From the NCBI GenBank assembly GCA_022818135.1, contig JAFMSR010000017.1:4095476-4159475 (forward strand): 64,000 bases of DNA, in the 5' to 3' direction. Positions within the stretch are counted from its first letter, which is position 1. The number at the start of each line of letters is the position of its first letter. The translations under genes and the position numbers were made by a program. Below, piece after piece: positions 46,011 to 58,881 of the stretch. The stretch is from Saxidomus purpurata. Lineage: Eukaryota; Mollusca; Bivalvia; Venerida; Veneridae. The notes under the pieces are model-generated. The model saw nothing but the letters and a program-made list of their open reading frames with translations, was not told the DNA's origin and searched no databases.

Positions 46011-48228
46011 ATGGTGCAAGAGTTTTTTCTGATTGCTTTTTAGCACGTCTTTAATGCCATATTGCATATGTAACTTTGACATTCAATATGTGCCTTGTTA
46101 TATAATATTTTGTGCCAATTCTTTAAAGCTGTCTCGAGCTACATGGTTCTTATTCAAATGGAAAAAAAAACGTCGATCATATATCTTCTTAATCAGGTTG
46201 ATATGACTATAGCTGTTGAATTTTGCATCTTCAGAAAAGACAAACAAAGCCAGACAAAATTCACGAGGTGCTCAATTCTCTCATAATTATTTAACGAACG
46301 ACAGAAAATTTGGACAGGCATCCCTTTTAGAATGTTTTCGTTCAAAACAAATCAAGAAAGATATGGTTTTATAAATCTCGTATGCATAATGTATAAAACA
46401 AAAATAATATCAAACAGGGAATGCCACGTACCAAAAACGCAGCCTCCATTCATTATGAGAAAGCACATTTCCTTAAAAATAGTTTCCATCTTTCATCAGT
46501 TGACATGGAAACATCCGCGACTACACAGCGGCCACATGTTATTAATACGCATTATATTCCCCTGGACATATATAGAACACCACAAGTTGAAATTGCACTT
46601 GTAGTGATATTTTAGAGACAGTGAAAAGCTACACGCAAGTAGTAAAAAATAAATTGCACTCGTTTTTTTCAATCTTATAAATTGTGCCTTAGGTTATGTA
46701 TTTTTTGTGTAATAAAAAATGAATTACCATATTTTACTCGATCAGGACTTTAAGAAATAAGACACTACGATTGTTAAACTTTTATTAAAGTCCCAGGATC
46801 ACATTAACAAGTAGCTCTCATTTTGTCAAGAAAGATGTCTTACTGACAGAAATGTCCTATATTTGTACCAAAAACATTCCTTTGCTTTTTTAATGGATAA
46901 GTATATGCTAGAAACTTAGCGTCGAATTTTTTTCAATGATACTGCAAAAAAATAAGAAAGGCTTTCTGGCAACTCTTTTTCTTGAAAGAACAACTTCAGT
47001 ACAAAAGAAAGGCACTTTTAGAGTGAATAGAACATGGTTCTATCAATATCCTATAAGTAAATGTATGCTACTGTATCAGTGAATTCAAAGAGACACAGGG
47101 ACTTTAACACAAAAGAACGTGATCCGTATCAGTATGATTGATTATATGGAAATATTCTGTCGGAAAATCTGAGGCATAAAAAGCTGCATGCAATTCATAC
47201 GTGCAAAACATGTATATAGAGTAATAACAATTGCTCTTTATTATATTTATTATAGGGCAATTGGGACAAAATGCTTTTAACTACACTATAATTTAGTCAA
47301 GTGATTCTAGGAAAATCTCATATAAAAAGGGGAAGATTTTCTTCACCAAACAATTTACAACGTGAAACACGAGAGATGATTGTCATAGGAATTATAAAGA
47401 TCGCGGTAATGTAAACGAAGGGAAAACTTGTTTTTGAATTGTCATAGCATTTATGTTGTCACGCGAGTTAGATAGTTAGACGCTAAATAGAGCATTTTTA
47501 CAATATAAAATCCAAACGCTAGCGACGTAGTGGGTTTCTATGTTGGATAGATTTCTCTATTTAAGCCTCTAACTGACTTAAGCGTACATTAAAATTTATT
47601 TACAAATGCTTTTTACTAAAACATGCCTCTCTTATTTGTGTTGACAGCATGTTTTTAAAACTGTGATGTAAAAGTACATTTTTGTAGCATTTTAATGTTT
47701 TATATTGTTGAAATGTTTTGCTGCGTTTCACTGGAAATCTCCCATTCATGATTATAAACCTGCATTGTAGCACTAATTTTCTTAATATTTTGTCTGAAAG
47801 ATTAAAAGTTCAACTAAAGATTCTGTAAAAATATACGAAATATATGTAACAAATTTAACGAAAACGAATTTTGCAGTCATGAAAACTGGATTCCAGCTCA
47901 TAAAAAGTTCTTGCAAACGTGATGATCATATCACGTGATTAGTATGTAAACAATGTTGCCATTGTGCACCGTATCGGAAATATGTTAAACTACGCCAACT
48001 GATCTTTGTGCATCCGGTATTTTATTCAAATATTTTTAGGACAAGTTCCCGCTCATTTTAAAATATCAAACCAACATACATGTAGGAGTTAGATGTGAAG
48101 AGTCCACACGGGAGTCTAGACCCGCCTTATATCGAGAATCTACCTACAAATGCATAAATGCTTGCAAAAAGCTTTCATGTAGTTTCTATTGGTCGCTCGA
48201 GGAGAGATGGCTTTTTTGGAACGTCCGG
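46011..48228. other. Unit 1, 5' non-coding part
   Basis: Conserved with unit 2 at DNA level, but the open frames (for example 46095-46286) carry indels between copies and show no protein features. I see no gene. Confidence 0.5.
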
Positions 48229-48231
48229 TTA

Positions 48232-49688
48232 GGCCACACCAAATTAATTACTTGGTCAACGGATTTCCCGCTCCATTATTTTTCAAAATCAAAAAAAATT
48301 ATTTTTTTTCAATTTGAGCTTCCGCCCGCATCAATTTTATAAACCAAGACTAAAAATTCAAAGCGGGCCTCTTTGTCGCGGAGAACTCGTAAATTTAGTA
48401 CTTTCAAACCTACAATTCGATTATAAACGCCGGCAGAACATGAACATGTTCCCGCTACTTTATTTGTATAATCATGACTACCATATTGTCAAAATGGAAG
48501 CAACCAGTTGCATACAATGACCGAGAAAATAAAAAGACCGAAAAACAGTTTATGAAGACCGAAAACAACTTATTTTTCAAAAGAGTATATACAACTTACA
48601 GTTTAAATGAAGAAAATTGTAAATATTGTATTACAAATCAAGTAGAAAGATCGAAAAACAAATATTGCAGACCGAAAACTTTCTGAAATTAGCACTCCAG
48701 ATTTTGTAATGGATGCAGCTCAGGAACTTATCAAAACAAACAAAAAATATTCATTACATACAAATTCCTGCATTTATTTAATACTTAAGTTATAAACCGT
48801 ACGTTATCTTTTGAAACAACTTCGGTAAAGATAAATCATTTTTCGGTTCTTTTTTGGTCTTTTTTTGGTATTTTACGGTCTTTTTCGGTCATTCTATGCA
48901 CCCCAAAAAAATTATTGTTAACATAAACCAGGGAAACGTCGGTGGAAGACGAGTTGCTGTCCAGACAGACAACTCGGAAACATTTAAAGACATTTAGTGT
49001 GCTCTCTGTGTAAAAATTGTATTGATAATGGCGCTGAGGCTAAAACTTTGGGAAGGAAAAAATCAAGAAACTAGCAAGTTTTTAGCATTGTGAAATTGAA
49101 CAATTATCTCTAGTCAAAACACTTATGGTCAGAAGAAGTGCAGTAAAAGAGCATATGCATTGACTTAACTAAAGAAGTTGTTCTGTGGGTTATTTTGATA
49201 TGACTAACAAATGGGTTTCATTACAAAGTGTTTGGGCATAAATTGAAATACACATTAGTCTGATGGTTTATTAAATGATAAAAAATTGTCTCTCTTTCAA
49301 AAGACTTGTTGTATTGGCTGTACATGTATGTAAGAAAACAAAATATGGTCTTTTTAAAAGAATAAAAATATTTTCTTGCAAGAAACACTATTATACCCCT
49401 GTAAACTTAGTACTGGTGTATATAGGAGTCACTTTGTGGTCTGCACCTTTATTGGCAGTTTATATTTAAGGTGTCTGTAGCTCTTTTATAATCTATTTCC
49501 AAGTCTTTTTTACCTGTTTTGACAGTGAATATTTGTTTTTGTGAGGGGTTTTTAATTTTTTTTTAACAAATCGCTCTTCGCCCGCTCCAAAAATGGTTGA
49601 ATTGGAAAAAAAAACTTTTTTTTTCGCTCGCTCGCTCCTATTTTTTTAGGATATATTCCGATGACCAAAAAATTAAATTGGTGTGGCC
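48232..49688. mobile_element. PIF/Harbinger-like MITE, copy in unit 1
   Basis: Ends read GGCCACACCAA inward on both sides, with a longer decayed inverted repeat behind (TTGGTCA...CGCTC). TTA flanks both ends (48229-48231 and 49689-49691), matching the 3-bp TWA duplication of PIF/Harbinger elements. No transposase. A second inverted repeat at 48508-48903 (GCATA..AATGACCGA..AAAGACCG) sits inside. The element ends about 0.55 kb upstream of the receptor start codon. Confidence 0.72.
48508..48903. mobile_element. Nested foldback element, unit 1
   Basis: TGCATA(C/G)AATGACCGA and its reverse complement bound about 400 bp rich in 'agaccgaaaa' on the left and 'ttttcggtct' on the right. It is nested in the GGCCACACC element. 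Confidence 0.6.
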
Positions 49689-49691
49689 TTA

Positions 49692-50241
49692 CTAACTTTG
49701 TTAGAGGCTGCATTGTTTGAGCTTTCAAAAATGTCATCAGCTTTCAGCTCTGCAGGACTTAATTTTGCATTTGTTAACGTATGATATGAAAACAAAGGCG
49801 ACATGAATAGGCGATCATTAAATGCAAATACAACAGGGACATAGCACAATGAAGCATTTAATAGGGGTTTTTGTATATTGAAAATATCAATAATGCTGTA
49901 AATGACAATGGTAAATTTAAGTGCGACGCTTTCAACTTTTATTGAACGAGAGCCGTTACTACTTTATGACAATAGCCTTTGGACACATCGGAATTGCTTA
50001 AGTAAATAATGCTAAAAGCATACATTTTACGTGTTTATTTTTATGGTGATTAATGATAACTGTCATCAAAATATGTTTTATAGAAATGTCAATTAGTTTG
50101 ACGTTAGTCAGCTTCCAGATATTGCAAAATTTACCTTCATTCAGCGGACTGTTCTTGAAATGTTCAATTTATTGATGTGAAAATATTTTTAAATTTTATT
50201 ATAAGATAGAGCTATTTGGAATTGCAACTTAATAAATAGCT
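49692..50241. promoter_or_regulatory. 5' flank of receptor gene, unit 1
   Basis: 550 bp of AT-rich DNA between the MITE and the ATG; any promoter or 5' non-coding exon would lie here, but no specific site can be named. Confidence 0.3.
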
Positions 50242-52157
50242 ATGTATATACAGTATCCCTTCCTTATTTACTTTTTTACATTAACAAATACACTTATGGG
50301 AATTTTAGCTGTCGATGCTTTTCAAAGTTATGAAGATGAGAAAAACCTTCTGGATCATCTTTTTGATCCATCGTGTTACAGGAAATCTATCCGGCCAGTC
50401 AGCGATCGCGCCGAAACCTTACAGGTGAGTCTTTATTGATGAGACTGTGACTGAATTTTTTTTTCAGATCTTGGTTTTAATAAGCTGTGACACGTATTTA
50501 ATAAAAATAAGTTTTAGCCTAAATTTTGGCATCCTATATCTAATTTTAAATCAGGATCCTATATCGTCATTCACATATCAGAAACAATGTTTTGCAATAA
50601 CAAGTAAATACATGCTATTGTTTATAATAGACTTGAAACAATGGGGGACAATTGTAGTGGTTGGGATAGTTACTATAGTAATGCCATCAAGAAGTTAAAA
50701 AAAAACATCGAATATAAAATAAACAGCTCAAAACTATCAGTAGAAATATTAAATAATTGGTGAAATGTTTATAGATTATCTAGATTGAGACTAGATCAGC
50801 TATTAGAAATGAATTGTAATAAATGTAGACATATCTTGAAACATATCATTTAAATGAAAGGGAGATACTCACAAGTTGAAATCGACTGTTTTGACAGCAG
50901 AGAGCGCATTTATAAGTCAGGTACACTGCTTTCTATAGAACTAAGTTCTGCTGAACTATAACATGAATAGTTTGTTTTAGCGTCTCAACTTCAGTCTGTG
51001 TATTTAAATTAAAAAAAACCCCATAAAACTGTTTCTTCCAATACCAGGTCAATATTTCGCATCGAATACAGAATATACAGTCGGTTGATGTAACCAAAGG
51101 AGAAATTTGTACCGTATCCTATTTGACTTTGTCCTGGAAAGACGACCTTTTGCGCTGGAATAGGTCCCAGTTTGGTGATATTTCTGTACTCGACCTGCCA
51201 GACGGGTCCTATTGGTCGCCACTACCAGAAACCATGGAAACATGTGAAGATGATGGAATTAAAACTGCAAAAGTATCAGATGACGGAATAGTCCATTTGT
51301 TGACAGTTAAGCACCTAGCTACTGTTTGCATAATTGATATGAGTCTATTTCCCTTTGATAAGCACGTTTGTACTTTTAAATTCTTTAACTCAAAATATAG
51401 CAATGCGGAATTAACGTTTCAGTCAACAGGCGAAACTCTTATAGATGAAAATAGTTTTGTTGAAAACCAAGAGTGGAATGTTGTTGGAACTAACAACTAT
51501 AATCACAACCGCACCATCCAGTCTTTACCTGTTTCGTTTGAATGTGCAACATTGACAATAACACGTAGAACAGGATTTATATTTGTCAATACTTTCTTTC
51601 CTGCTTCGCTTCTCTCATTTTTAAATTTATTTGTACCATTTATTCCTCCTGATTCAGGGGAGCGTTTATCATTTGCTATTACGGCGTGTCTTGCTATGAT
51701 GTTTGTTAATATGTCTGTAGTTGACGACATGCCTAGAAACTCCATGAAAATAAGTCTGCTGTCTTACAATTTTCTTGTAGCAAATATGATGTACACGACA
51801 GGGATTATCTGGAGTATTTTCATCATATGTCTGTCAAAAACCTCAACAGAGACGAGAAAAATTCCTTCATTTATTCAGAGACGAGTCCAAAAAAATAAAA
51901 ACAAATCTCGAAACAAAATAAATAAAAACAATGAACATATTTCGGACACGAAAAAGCCATACAATGGTGGTCGAGATATAGAAACAGTAAATACACCAGC
52001 TTCGCTACCGGAAAAACTTAAAGATGATGTTGGATGGTACGAAGTGTCCAGGTATTTCGATAAGCTATACTTTGTAGTCACACTAATTCTCGGCACAGTA
52101 AGTGGTGTGGTTACTTTTGTTTTAGTCAAGGATAGATTGATATCCTCAATCATATGA
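50242..52157 (+). CDS. Nicotinic-type Cys-loop receptor subunit, 430 aa (copy 1)
   Basis: Two exons: 50242-50424 (61 codons) and 51048-52157, joined in phase 0 by a GTGAGT donor and a pyrimidine-rich CAG acceptor. An in-frame TAA precedes the ATG. Residues 1-26 are a signal peptide. The extracellular domain has IRPV, WKDDLLRWN and the Cys-loop (C155-C169, 13 residues between, with FPFD). M1 about 237-258 (LLSFLNLFVPFIPP), GE at 265-266 before M2 (267-286), M3 297-323, a basic cytoplasmic loop to about 395, and M4 398-421. GE at the pore entrance predicts cation selectivity. Loop B has FNSKY where ACh receptors have W; loop C lacks the vicinal Cys pair; loop A is SYWSPLP without D or YN. It therefore probably does not bind acetylcholine alone as principal subunit. 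It may be an accessory subunit or bind another ligand. Confidence 0.92.
50425..51047 (+). other. Intron of receptor gene, unit 1
   Basis: 623 bp, GT...AG, phase 0. The corresponding intron in unit 2 (59065-59660, 596 bp) lacks about 25 bases around 50947-50972. Confidence 0.88.
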
Positions 52158-52203
52158 CAATGTATTTTCAAGTTTTTTTTGCGTTTGTTTAAGGTGTTAT
52201 TTA

Positions 52204-52377
52204 GGAAATAGATTTCACTTTTGAGTGATATACCGGTTAGTATATCACTGTGGGGAGTGTAAATGCGTAGTAATCTAATCACGAAGGCCGAAGGCCTGAG
52301 TGATTAATTACGAAGCATCTACACGACACACAGTGATATAATAACAGGTATATCACTCAAAAATAAAATCTATTTCC
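52204..52377. mobile_element. Foldback MITE in 3' flank of receptor, unit 1
   Basis: GGAAATAGATTT...TTTTTGAGTGATATACC pairs with its reverse complement at 52347-52377. Inner arms (ATATCACTGTG; TAATC..ATCAC) continue to a GAAGGCCGAAGGCC centre. It starts 47 bases after the stop codon. AATAAA at 52362-52367 could serve as polyadenylation signal. Confidence 0.8.
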
Positions 52378-52385
52378 ATTCTAAC

Positions 52386-53084
52386 ACATTAATCTAAACA
52401 AAAACATGTTCGATGGGGTACTATTTGCTGCGCTTTCATGAAGTCGTTGTCTTGAAACTTGTAGTTTTCCGTGCATCCCTTGCATTTCGTGAAATTTTGG
52501 CTGTTCTTTTTTACTCCTCAAATAAAACGCTATTCGTCTAATTGTTGTTGTTTCTGATATCGCTGGTGATACCGGAAGTGTAGAAAATTTTACTACGATT
52601 TGTTTTACATCCCTTGAATTCATTAACAACAATACCAATCCAAGCGTATTAGCGCATGCACACTCGTAGATGCTGTGTGAAAATTACACGGGAGCGAATT
52701 TCAGCAGTCAAAAATAGTTCCGGACGCCTAGCGTGATATACTTAATAGTTTTATCACGCTCAAATCCTTCTTTGTATATATAGGAGAAATTTCCAATAGT
52801 GTTAGAATTTGTTTTTGACAAAGTGACTAGTTCCTGTAGTTGCACTGACTCTTGAAATTGTGATCAACTGGCAGAACATACATAATGTACAACCGTTTAC
52901 AATTGTAAAATCTGCAATTTTTTATTCTGTATGAATGATAAGTTATTTTATTAAACGTGCAAGTTTTAAGTAGAATGAATTTTGTTGACAATATTTTTTT
53001 GTTATTTGTTGTTTCCTTAAATTATCTTGATACGGTTACTTCCTTTGACCAGGCCCGTTCACACTATTTTAAGACTATTGTATG
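52386..53084. other. Unit 1, 3' non-coding part
   Basis: Duplicated in unit 2 with few changes; no gene or repeat recognised. Confidence 0.45.
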
Positions 53085-53535
53085 GAAAACAATTTATTGG
53101 CCTTCCAGGTGTTGCTGAAATATACGTATATGTTACTACTATTGTATTGAAGCAATTCATAATAGTTATGAAATTTTTTGTGGGTACAGAAAAATATACA
53201 CCTTATAATGCCATTGCCGGTGACATGGCTTTGGAGCCTATATTAATTTAACAGTTGAAAATTATCGCAAATACATGGTGTAGGTACCCATCAATGGACA
53301 ATTCTAGAATAAATTTTGTCGTACTTAAATATGGTCAAAGACATGCAGATAGGGCTTGTAAAAACTGGCAATATAGAGTCAAGGAGCTATTTAGTAAATA
53401 TAGCTGTGAAAAGTTTATGAACGATGAAAGGATTGTAAATAAATAAATACTTGTTAGCAGATTATCTGATGGTGCCTTGAATGAGTATCTGAAACAGTGG
53501 ATAGAGTCTTTACATGTTTTTATTAGCAAAAGTGG
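53085..53535 (+). pseudogene. LINE reverse-transcriptase relic, unit 1
   Basis: Frames read CIEAIHN, MKFFVGTEKYTPYNAIAGDM, NSRIN, CKNWQYRVKELFSKY and LNEYLKQWIESLH. They match CIEAIQN, FFMGTGKYTPNLAVAGDM, DSRIN, CRNWHYTVKELLKKY and LNQYLDEWIESVH of the LINE at 23720-25402. The fragment is broken by frameshifts and stops and has neither RT catalytic domain nor C-terminal knuckle. It ends about 150 bp before the unit boundary. Confidence 0.8.
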
Positions 53536-53939
53536 TAGTGGATTGAACCCACTCGGGACATAACTTAACTTTATATTTGGACACCGTCATGGAATAACCT
53601 GTCTTAATGACATCGATGACGTTATCGGGAAACCCGCTATGAAATGACGTCACGATTTTTGGGAAAACCAGGAAGAGGAAATTTACACCTCCAGGAAATA
53701 CCGTCCCTAGAGCGTTTTCATCAGCGGTTTGTGTCAGTTGTGCATCGCAGTTGTCAGATGGCATCGTGACCTGTTACCGTTGATATAAACTTCCACTCGG
53801 ATTAACACATATTGGCGCAAATGTTTTAAACATTGGCATCATATATTCAATAACAATTAACTTTTGTGTGTATTTCGTTTTTGGTTAAATCTGGCATCAT
53901 CACAGCATTGAGAGACAGTTTTAACTGTTCTACGGAATC

Positions 53940-55491
53940 TGCCAGAAACAGGAAGTCCCTTTTAGATGGTGGTAAATTGCCTTATACAGTTTAATATATT
54001 ACACATAGTGTAGAACTTCACAAGGTTTTATTTGTGCTTCATATCTATGTAAGTCTTAATGTATGTCTTAATCATATCACAGGTACTTTATTCTTATGTT
54101 AGTATTATACTTGATGTTACTGTCGGTTAATAGCTATACATAGCTAATGTTATCATGTTTTACCATGCCGACTTGAAATAAAATTTTGTATCTTGTATCT
54201 TGTATCTGGTGCAAGAGTTTTTTCTGATTGCTTTTTTGCACGTCTTTAATGCCATATTGCATATGTAACTTTGACTTTCAATATGTGCCTTGTTATATAT
54301 ACATATTTTGTGCCAATTCTTTAAAGCTGTCTCAAGCTACATGGTTCTTATTCAAATGGAAAAAAAAACGTCGATCATATATCTTCTTAATCAGGTTGAT
54401 ATGACTATAGCTGTTGAATTTTGCATCTTCAGAAAAGACAAACAAAGCCAGACAAAATTCACGAGGTGCTCAATTCTCTCATAATTATTTACCGAACGAC
54501 AGAAAATTTGGACAGGCATCCCTTTTAGAATGTTTTCGTTCAAAACAAATCAAGAAAGATATGGTTTTATAAATCTCGTATGCATAATGTATTCATTATG
54601 AGAAAGCACATTTCCTTAAAAATAGTTTCCATCTTTCATCAGTTGTCATGGAAACATCCGCGACTACACAGCGGCCACATGTTATTAATACGCATTATAT
54701 TCCCCTGGACATATATAGAACACCACAAGTTGAAATTGCACTGGTATTTTAGAGACAGTGAAAAGCTACACGCAAGTAGTAAAAAATAAATTGCACTCGT
54801 TTTTTTCAATCTTATAAATTGTGCCTTAGGTTATGTATTTTTTGTGTAATAAAAAATGAATTACCATATTTTACTCGATCAGGACTTTAAGAAATAAGAC
54901 ACTACGATTGCTAAACTTTTATTAAAGTCCCAGGATCACATTAACAAGTAGTCTCATTTTGTGTCAAGAAAGATGTCTTACTGACAGAAATGTCCTATAT
55001 TTGTACCAAAAACATTCCTTTGCTTTTTTAATGGATAAGTATATGCTAGAAACTTAGCGTAGTATTTTTTTCAATGATACTGCAAAAAATAAGAAAGGCT
55101 TTCTGGCAACTCTTTTTCTTGAAAGAACAACTTCAGTACAAAAGAAAGGCAAATGTCAACATTCTTTTAGAGTGAATAGAACATGGTTCTATCAATATCC
55201 TATAAATAAATGTATGCTACTGTATCAGTGAATTCAAAGAGACACAGGGACTTTAACACAAAAGAACGTGATCCGTATCAGTATGATTGATTATATGGAA
55301 ATATTCTGTCGGAAAGTCTGAGGCATAAAAAGCTGCATGCAATTCATACTTGCAAAACATGTATATAGAGTAATCACAATGCTCTTTATTATATTTATTA
55401 TAGGGCAATTGGGACAAAATGCTTTTAACTACACTATAATTTAGTCAAGTGATTCTAGGAAAATTTCATATAAAAAGGGGAAGATTTTCTT
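53940..55491. other. Unit 2, 5' non-coding part
   Basis: Aligned with 45775-47343 of unit 1; no gene seen. Confidence 0.5.
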
Positions 55492-55986
55492 GAACGTGCA
55501 TACCGCTATTACCAATTTACGTGAAACTTTATGAAGATATTTTCTATGATGAAAAAAAAGGCAGAATGTTATACGTGTAGGATAGAGATAAAAAGATAAA
55601 TGCCTCCTACAGATCTGGTATTTACAGAGTCTGCTTTAAAAATGTAATTGTAGTTGTCAAAAGATAGCCATACATGTAATGCGAAAACCAAACATTGATT
55701 TAAATGAAGCTGACTCTCCAATAATAACAATGCCAAATAGATATATTTAGTAACGAAGACAAAACATCTATCGAATAGCCAACAACATTAAATCAGTATT
55801 GAGAAGGTTGACGCACAAACAAACAAGTCCCTAGCGAAAAAGAAATGATAGAAAAAAGAAAACGGCTACATAATGAGACTGCATTATGTTTCAAATGTTT
55901 TTCTGCATCTGTAAGTTTTAATCCGACAATTACTGGTGTTCTGACCGTAGTGCGTACCAGACTCCTCTTTTAATGTATTTGTATTT
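55492..55986. other. 495-bp segment absent from unit 1
   Basis: Unit 1 reads straight through 'gattttctt|caccaaac' at 47343. In unit 2 the two sides are separated by 495 bp without clear terminal repeats or a target duplication. It may be an insertion in unit 2 or a deletion in unit 1; unit 3 is cut off before this point. Confidence 0.8.
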
Positions 55987-56888
55987 CACCAAACAATTTA
56001 CAACGTGAAACACGAGAGATGATTGTCATAGGAATTATAAAGATCGCGGTAATGTAAACGAAGGGAAAACTTGTTTTTGAATTGTCATAGCATTTCTTGG
56101 AAAATAGACTTCTGTTGTCACGCGAGTCAGATAGTTAGACGCTAAATAGAGCATTTTTACAATATAAAATCCAAACGCTAGCGACGTAGTGGGTTTCTAT
56201 GTTGGATAGATTTCTCTATTTAAGCCTCTAACTGACTTAAGCGTACATTAAAATTTATTTACAAATGCTTTTTACTAAAACATGCCTCTCTTATTTGTGT
56301 TGACAGCATGTTTTTAAAACTGTGATGTAAAAGTACATTTTTCTAGCATTTTAATATTTTATGTTGTTGAAATGTTTTGCTGTGTTTCACTGGAAATCTC
56401 CCATTCATGATTATAAATCTGCATTGTAGCACTAATTGTCTTAATATTTTGTCTGAAAGATTAAAAGTTCAACTAAAGATTCTGTAAAAATATACGAAAT
56501 ATATGTAACAAATTTAATGAAAACGAATTTTGCAGTCATGAAAACTGGATTGCAGCTCATAAAAAGTTCTTGCAAACGTGATGATCATATCACGTGATCA
56601 GTATGTAAACAATGTTGCCATTGTGCACCGTAGCGGAAATATGTTAAACTACGCCAACTGATCTTTGTGCATCCGGTATTTTATTCAAATATTTTTAGGA
56701 CAAGTTCCCGCTCATTTTAAAATATCAAACCAACATACATGTAGAAGTTAGATGTGAAGAGTCCACACGGGAGTCTAGACCCGCCTTATATCGAGAATCT
56801 ACCTACAAATGCATAAATGCTTGCAAAAAGCTTTCATGTAGTTTCTATTGGTCGCTCGAGGAGAGATGGCTTTTTTGGAACGTCCGAA

Positions 56889-58351
56889 TTAGGCCACACC
56901 AAATTAATTACTTGGTCAACGGATTTCCCGCTCCATTATTTTTCAAAATCAAAAAATTTTTTTTTTTCAATTTGAGCTTCCGCCCGCATCAATTTTATAA
57001 ACCAAGACCAACAATTCAAAGCGGGCCTCTTTGTCGCGGAGAACTCGTAAATTTAGTACTTTCAAACCTACAATTCGATTATAAACGCCGGCAGAACATG
57101 TTCCCGCTACTTTATTTGTATAATCATGACTACCATATTGTCAAAATGGAAGCCACCAGTTGCATACAATGACCGAGAAAACGAAAAAGACCGAAAAACA
57201 GTTTATGAAGACCGAAAACAACTTATTTTTCAAAAGAGTATATACAACTTACAGTTTAAATGAAGAAATTTGTAAATATTGTATTACAAATCAAGTAGAA
57301 AGATCGAAAAACAAATATTGCAGACCGAAAACTTTCTGAAATTAGCACTCCAGATTTTGTCATGGATGCAGCTCAGGAACTTATCAAAACAAACAAAAAA
57401 TATTCATTACGTACAAATTCCTGCATTTATTTAATACTTAAGTTATAAACCGTACGTTATCTTTTGAAACAAAGTTGTTTTCGGTAAAGATAAATCATTT
57501 TTCGGTTCTTTTTTGGTCTTTTTTTGGTATTTTACGGTCTTTTTCGGTCATTCTATGCACCCCAAAAAAATTATTGTTAACATAAACCAGGGAAACGTCG
57601 GTGGAAGACGAGTTGCTGTCCAGACAGACAACTCGGATACATTTAAAGACATTTAGTGCGCTCTCTGTGTAAAAATTGTATTGATAATGGCGCTGAGGCT
57701 AAAACTTTGGGAAGGAAAAAATCAAGAAACTAGCAAGTTTTTAGCATTGTGAAATTGAACAATTATCTCTAGTCAAAACACTTATGGTCAGAAGAAGTGC
57801 AGTAAAAGAGCATATGCATTGACTTAACTAAAGAAGTTGTTTTGTGGGTTATTTTGATATGACTAACAAATGGGTTTCATTACAAAGTGTTTGGGCATAA
57901 ATTGAAATACACATTAGTCTGATGGTTTATTAAATGATAAAAAATTGTCTCTCTTTCAAAAGACTTGTTGTATTGGCTGTACATGTATGTAAGAAAACAA
58001 AATATGGTCTTTTTAAAAGAATAAAAATATTTTCTTGCAAGAAACACTATTATACCCCTGTAAACTTAGTACTGGTGTATATAGGAGTCACTTTGTGGTC
58101 TGCACCTTTTTGGCAGTTTATATTTAAGGTGTCTGTAGCTCTTTTATAATCTATTTCCAAGTCTCTTTTACCTGTTTTGACAGTGAATATTTGTTTTTGT
58201 GAGGGGTTTTTAATTTTTTTTTAACAAATCGCTCTTCGCCCGCTCCAAAAATGGTTGAATTGGAAAAAAAAATTTTTTTTTTTTCGCTCGCTCGCTCCTA
58301 TTTTTTTAGGATATATTCCGATGACCAAAAAATTAAATTGGTGTGGCCTTA
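56889..58351. mobile_element. PIF/Harbinger-like MITE, copy in unit 2
   Basis: Same GGCCACACCAA ends and TTA flanks as in unit 1; differs by small indels in A/T runs. The nested AATGACCGA foldback is at about 57160-57560. The shared position shows it was inserted before the duplication. Confidence 0.72.
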
Positions 58352-58881
58352 CTAACTTTGTTAGAGGCTTTCAAAAGTGTCATCAGCTTTCAGCTCTGCA
58401 GGACTTAATTTTGCATTTGTTAACGTATGATATGAAAACAAAGGCGACATGAATAGGCGATCATTAAATGCAAATACAACAGGGACATAGCACAATGAAG
58501 CATTTAATAGGGGTTTTTGTATATTGAAAATATCAATAATGCTGTAAATGACAATGGTAAATTTAAGTGCGACGCTTTCAACTTTATTGAACGAGAGCCG
58601 TTACTATGACAATAGCCTTTGAACACATCGGAATTGCTTAAGTAAATAATGCTAAAAGCATACATTTTACGTGTTTATTTTTATGGTGATTAATGGTAAC
58701 TGTCGTCAAAATATGTTTTACAGAAATGTCAATTAGTTTGACGTTAGTCAGCTTCCAGATATTGCAAAATTTACCTTCATTCAGCGGACTGTTCTTGAAA
58801 TGTTCAATTTATTGATGTGAAAATATTTTTAAATTTTATTATAAGATAGAGCTATTTGGAATTGCAACTTAATAAATAGCT

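Larger units (their letters stand above)
45515..53684 (+). repeat. Segmental duplication unit 1 (8.17 kb)
   Basis: The whole interval recurs at 53685-62297, and its first 1.7 kb recurs again at 62298-64000. Unit starts are recognised by ACACCTCCAGGAAATACCGT. Identity is very high apart from indels. Unit 1 lacks about 495 bp present in unit 2 and has a damaged stretch at 45775-46010. Confidence 0.95.

Noticed and set aside
46095..46604. Small frames repeated at 54290-54789 and 62841-63403
   Set aside because: Repeated because of the segmental duplication; start and length change with indels between units and no protein feature is visible.
48314..48686. Frames repeated at 56912-57172
   Set aside because: They lie inside a non-autonomous MITE and differ by frameshift between copies.
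51875..52282. 135-codon minus-strand frame over the receptor 3' end
   Set aside because: Shadow of the receptor coding strand; conserved in unit 2 only because the unit is duplicated.
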